From: Desulfobacterales bacterium
Lineage (GTDB): Bacteria; Desulfobacterota; Desulfobacteria; Desulfobacterales; JAEINQ01
DNA length: 64,000 nucleotides
Assembly: GCA_016342285.1 (NCBI GenBank)
Contig: JAEINQ010000018.1
Location: forward strand, 1 to 64,000
Reading direction: 5' to 3'
A program made the translations under genes and the position numbers. Every line of letters starts with the position of its first letter. Positions within the stretch are counted from its first letter, which is position 1. Of this stretch, positions 62,018-64,000 are shown one piece after another. A model generated the notes under the pieces. The model worked only from the letters and a program-made list of their open reading frames with translations. It was not told the DNA's origin and did not search any database.

Positions 62018-62953
62018 TCACCGGAGACGGTCCCAGAAGGCCTGTCCGTCACTGCGCGCCCGATCACCACCCGTGGGGGTCCCGGGTCCCGGCGATGGGG
62101 TGGGCCGGACGCCCCGTAGACGGGCAATGCGCTCTTCTAAAGGCGGATGGGTGGAAAAAAGACCCATAAGACTTTTGCCGCTCAAGGGATTGACGATGAA
62201 CATATGGGCCGTGGCCGGCTCGGCATCCATGGGAAGGCGGCCGGAAGCGGCGCCGAGTTTCTCCAGGGCCCGGGCCAGGCCCTGGGGGTTTCCGGCAATT
62301 TGGGCGCCGGTGGCGTCCGCCAGGTATTCCCGGGATCTGGAGATGGCCATCTGGATGAGCATGGCGGCCATGGGGGCCATGATGCTCATGGCGATCAGGC
62401 CGACCATCCCCATGGCACCGCCGCCGTCGTCGTCGTCACCGCGCATGCCACCGAAAATAGCCGACCATCGGGCCATGTTGGCCAGCATCATGATGGCTCC
62501 GGCCATGGTGGCGGCAATGGAACCGATCAGGATATCCCGGTTTTTCACATGCCCCAGTTCATGGGCCAGCACGCCGGCAATTTCGTCGCGGTCCATGAGC
62601 CGGATCAGTCCTTGGGTCACGGCCACCACGGCATGGTCCGGGTCACGACCCGTGGCAAAGGCGTTGGGGGCCTCCTGGGGAATCAGACAAACCTTGGGCA
62701 TGGGAAGCTGTGCCCGTCTGGCCAGTTCCTGAACCAGGCCATAGAGCTCCGGAGCCTCGCCCGGACCCACTTCCTGAGCCCGGTACATGCGCAGCACGAC
62801 CTTGTCGGAGTACCAGTAGCTGAAAAAGTTCATGCCGGCCGCCAGGATCAGGGCAATGATCATCCCCTGCCGACCTCCGATCAACTGTCCGATCCAGAGA
62901 AAAAAGGCGGTCATCACCGCCAGCAGGATCGTGGTTCGAATACGGTTACCCAT
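62018..62953 (-). CDS. htpX: HtpX-family zinc metalloprotease
   Basis: From the ATG at 62953 (GGAGAG site) the protein has 311 residues: two N-terminal membrane helices, the zinc motif [13 protein letters not shown], third-ligand region [13 protein letters not shown] and a C-terminal [14 protein letters not shown]. HtpX degrades misfolded inner membrane proteins with FtsH-like partners. The longer frame (to 63055) lacks a start context. A Gly/Asp-rich insert ([12 protein letters not shown]) lies between the helices. Confidence 0.93.
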   Translation of the reverse strand: MGNRIRTTILLAVMTAFFLWIGQLIGGRQGMIIALILAAGMNFFSYWYSDKVVLRMYRAQEVGPGEAPELYGLVQELARRAQLPMPKVCLIPQEAPNAFATGRDPDHAVVAVTQGLIRLMDRDEIAGVLAHELGHVKNRDILIGSIAATMAGAIMMLANMARWSAIFGGMRGDDDDGGGAMGMVGLIAMSIMAPMAAMLIQMAISRSREYLADATGAQIAGNPQGLARALEKLGAASGRLPMDAEPATAHMFIVNPLSGKSLMGLFSTHPPLEERIARLRGVRPTPSPGPGTPTGGDRARSDGQAFWDRLR

Positions 62954-63135
62954 GGGTTTTACTCTCCTAAAAAGGGTGGATCCGGGCCGGAGCCATTTGG
63001 TAAAAAAGATAACCCCGATCCGCCAAAAGGCAAGGTGTTGCCATGGGGTAAACATGCCTCGGCCCTGGCCTTAAAGGTTGATAAGAAAACCGGTTTTAGA
63101 TATAGCGAAGCATACAAACGACAAGGAGACGAAAG

Positions 63136-63801
63136 ATGATCAAGGATGGAGAAAAAGGGGTGATCCTGCAGCGGGACAAATCCACCTACGCCGTGGCGCC
63201 CCATATCCCCTGTGGGGTGGTATCGCCCGAGATGCTTCGAAAACTGGCCGATGCCGCCGAAAAGTACCAGGTTTCGGCCGTCAAGATCACCAGCGCGGCC
63301 CGTATCGCACTGGTCGGCATCCGTGAAGCGGATGTGGAACGGGTCTGGGAGGATCTGGGCATGCCTCTGGGGCACGCCGTGGGCCTGTGCGTGCGTAGCG
63401 TCAAGGCCTGCCCCGGCACGGCCTTCTGCCGCCTGGGCCAACAGGACAGCCTGGCCATGGGAATGAAACTGGACGCGCAGTACCACGGCATGGATTTGCC
63501 CAGTAAAACCAAGATCGGCGTGAGCGGCTGTAACAACCAGTGTGCCGAGAATTGCATCAAAGACATCGGGCTTCACGGCAAAAAAGAGGGCTGGACATTG
63601 ACCGTGGGCGGCAAGGGGACGGGCAAGCCAAGACTGGCCGACACCCTGGCCGAGAATCTCGACGACACCCAGGCCCTGGCACTGGTCGAAAAGGTTGTGA
63701 CCTTTTACAAGGAAAACGCCAAGAAGTTCGAGCGGATCGGAAAAATGATCGATCGTATCGGCCTGGAAGCTTTCAAAGAAGCGGTGTTGCCCCAGCGTTA
63801 G
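63136..63801 (+). CDS. Small siroheme 4Fe-4S sulfite/nitrite reductase-like protein
   Basis: A 221-residue protein with a single ferredoxin-like half domain and siroheme-[4Fe-4S] domain: SVKACPGTAFCRLG (C-x5-C) and GVSGCNNQCAENCIKDIG (C-x3-C). Size and motifs match the assimilatory-type low-spin sulfite reductase described from Desulfovibrio. AAGGAG precedes the ATG. Stands alone, without a reductase flavoprotein. Confidence 0.88.
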   Translation: MIKDGEKGVILQRDKSTYAVAPHIPCGVVSPEMLRKLADAAEKYQVSAVKITSAARIALVGIREADVERVWEDLGMPLGHAVGLCVRSVKACPGTAFCRLGQQDSLAMGMKLDAQYHGMDLPSKTKIGVSGCNNQCAENCIKDIGLHGKKEGWTLTVGGKGTGKPRLADTLAENLDDTQALALVEKVVTFYKENAKKFERIGKMIDRIGLEAFKEAVLPQR

Positions 63802-63856
63802 CCCCCGTGGGTGGGCGGGCCAACCGAAAAAAGACCCGGCCGACCTGAAAGTGGAA

Positions 63857-63880
63857 CGGGGCCGCCACGCGGCGGCCCCG
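63857..63880. terminator. GC-rich hairpin between convergent genes
   Basis: GGGGCCGCC pairs with GGCGGCCCC around a 4-nt loop. No T-run follows in either direction, so termination is likely only with Rho or weak. Confidence 0.55.
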
Positions 63881-63887
63881 GGACTGC

Positions 63888-64000
63888 TTATTCGTTCTCT
63901 TTTGGGACCGCCGCCGCTTGGATCCGTGCCATTCGCTCATTGATCGAATCAAGGGACCGCTTCAGCATGTCCGCCTCAGCTTTCAGCATGCCGAGATCAT
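63888..64000 (-). CDS. C-terminus of a coiled-coil (DUF5320-like) protein
   Basis: The last ~37 residues of a frame entering from the right edge: DLGMLKAEADMLKRSLDSIN, then ERMARIQAAAVPKENE and a TAA stop at 63888-63890. The heptad pattern is like the coiled-coil end of small DUF5320-type proteins. Only the tail is visible. Confidence 0.6.
   Translation of the reverse strand, partial: DLGMLKAEADMLKRSLDSINERMARIQAAAVPKENE

Overview
The window looks like a piece of chromosome from a sulfate-reducing Desulfobacterota (Deltaproteobacteria), probably near the Desulfosarcina/Desulfatitalea group. The lineage is inferred from gene content: an rpsB-tsf-pyrH-frr-uppS-cdsA-dxr-rseP operon, a PurS-PurL fusion, a small siroheme sulfite reductase of the low-spin type, and very abundant intergenic repeats. 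No rRNA or taxonomic marker search could be run, so the exact lineage is open.

Layout. 1-8 kb: the N-terminus of a secreted repeat protein, an MntA/HepT toxin-antitoxin pair, a lone HicB-like protein, a DUF4124 protein and type IV minor pilin genes, separated by repeat-filled gaps. 8.5-24.4 kb: conserved housekeeping genes on the minus strand (purQ, purSL, rseP, dxr, cdsA, uppS, frr, pyrH, tsf, rpsB, prmC, prfA, rpmE, rho). 24.8-29.7 kb: plus-strand cca, adk, rpsU, folC and tRNA-Arg(CCG). 30-36 kb: an AT-rich accessory block directly after the tRNA with a Gabija-like GajA/GajB pair, a third HEPN-motif gene and a HigBA module. 36-41 kb: a coiled-coil protein, a chemoreceptor placed behind a PhnD-like binding protein, and a VapBC module. 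41.3-49 kb: a decaying region with two internally deleted asd copies, an internally deleted arsM, truncated higA and acyltransferase genes, an intact arsR, an ECF sigma/CMD pair, a second HigBA and a hybrid PAS histidine kinase. 49-64 kb: an unknown membrane-anchored protein behind a duplicated leader, a QueG-like Fe-S protein, an MDR dehydrogenase, a MarR-proVXW osmoprotectant operon, small membrane proteins, dodecin, a cNMP/PilZ protein, a methyltransferase, HtpX and a small sulfite reductase.

The most striking signal is not a gene. At least six full and several partial copies of a 165-210 bp intergenic element occur at 1.8, 2.8, 7.0, 8.5, 26.4, 29.5, 41.4 and 59.2 kb. Each full copy has outer arms of roughly 9-nt-periodic sequence and encloses two hairpins. 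The hairpin loops are nearly constant and complementary to each other (GGGAGACGGC and GCCGTCTCCC), while the 7-13 bp stems differ between copies yet stay paired. Related 9-nt-periodic arms with other sequences surround other hairpins elsewhere. Both HigBA modules also share a promoter design: a 17-bp spacer holding a palindrome, and a start codon 6-8 nt after the -10 box, which predicts leaderless mRNA.
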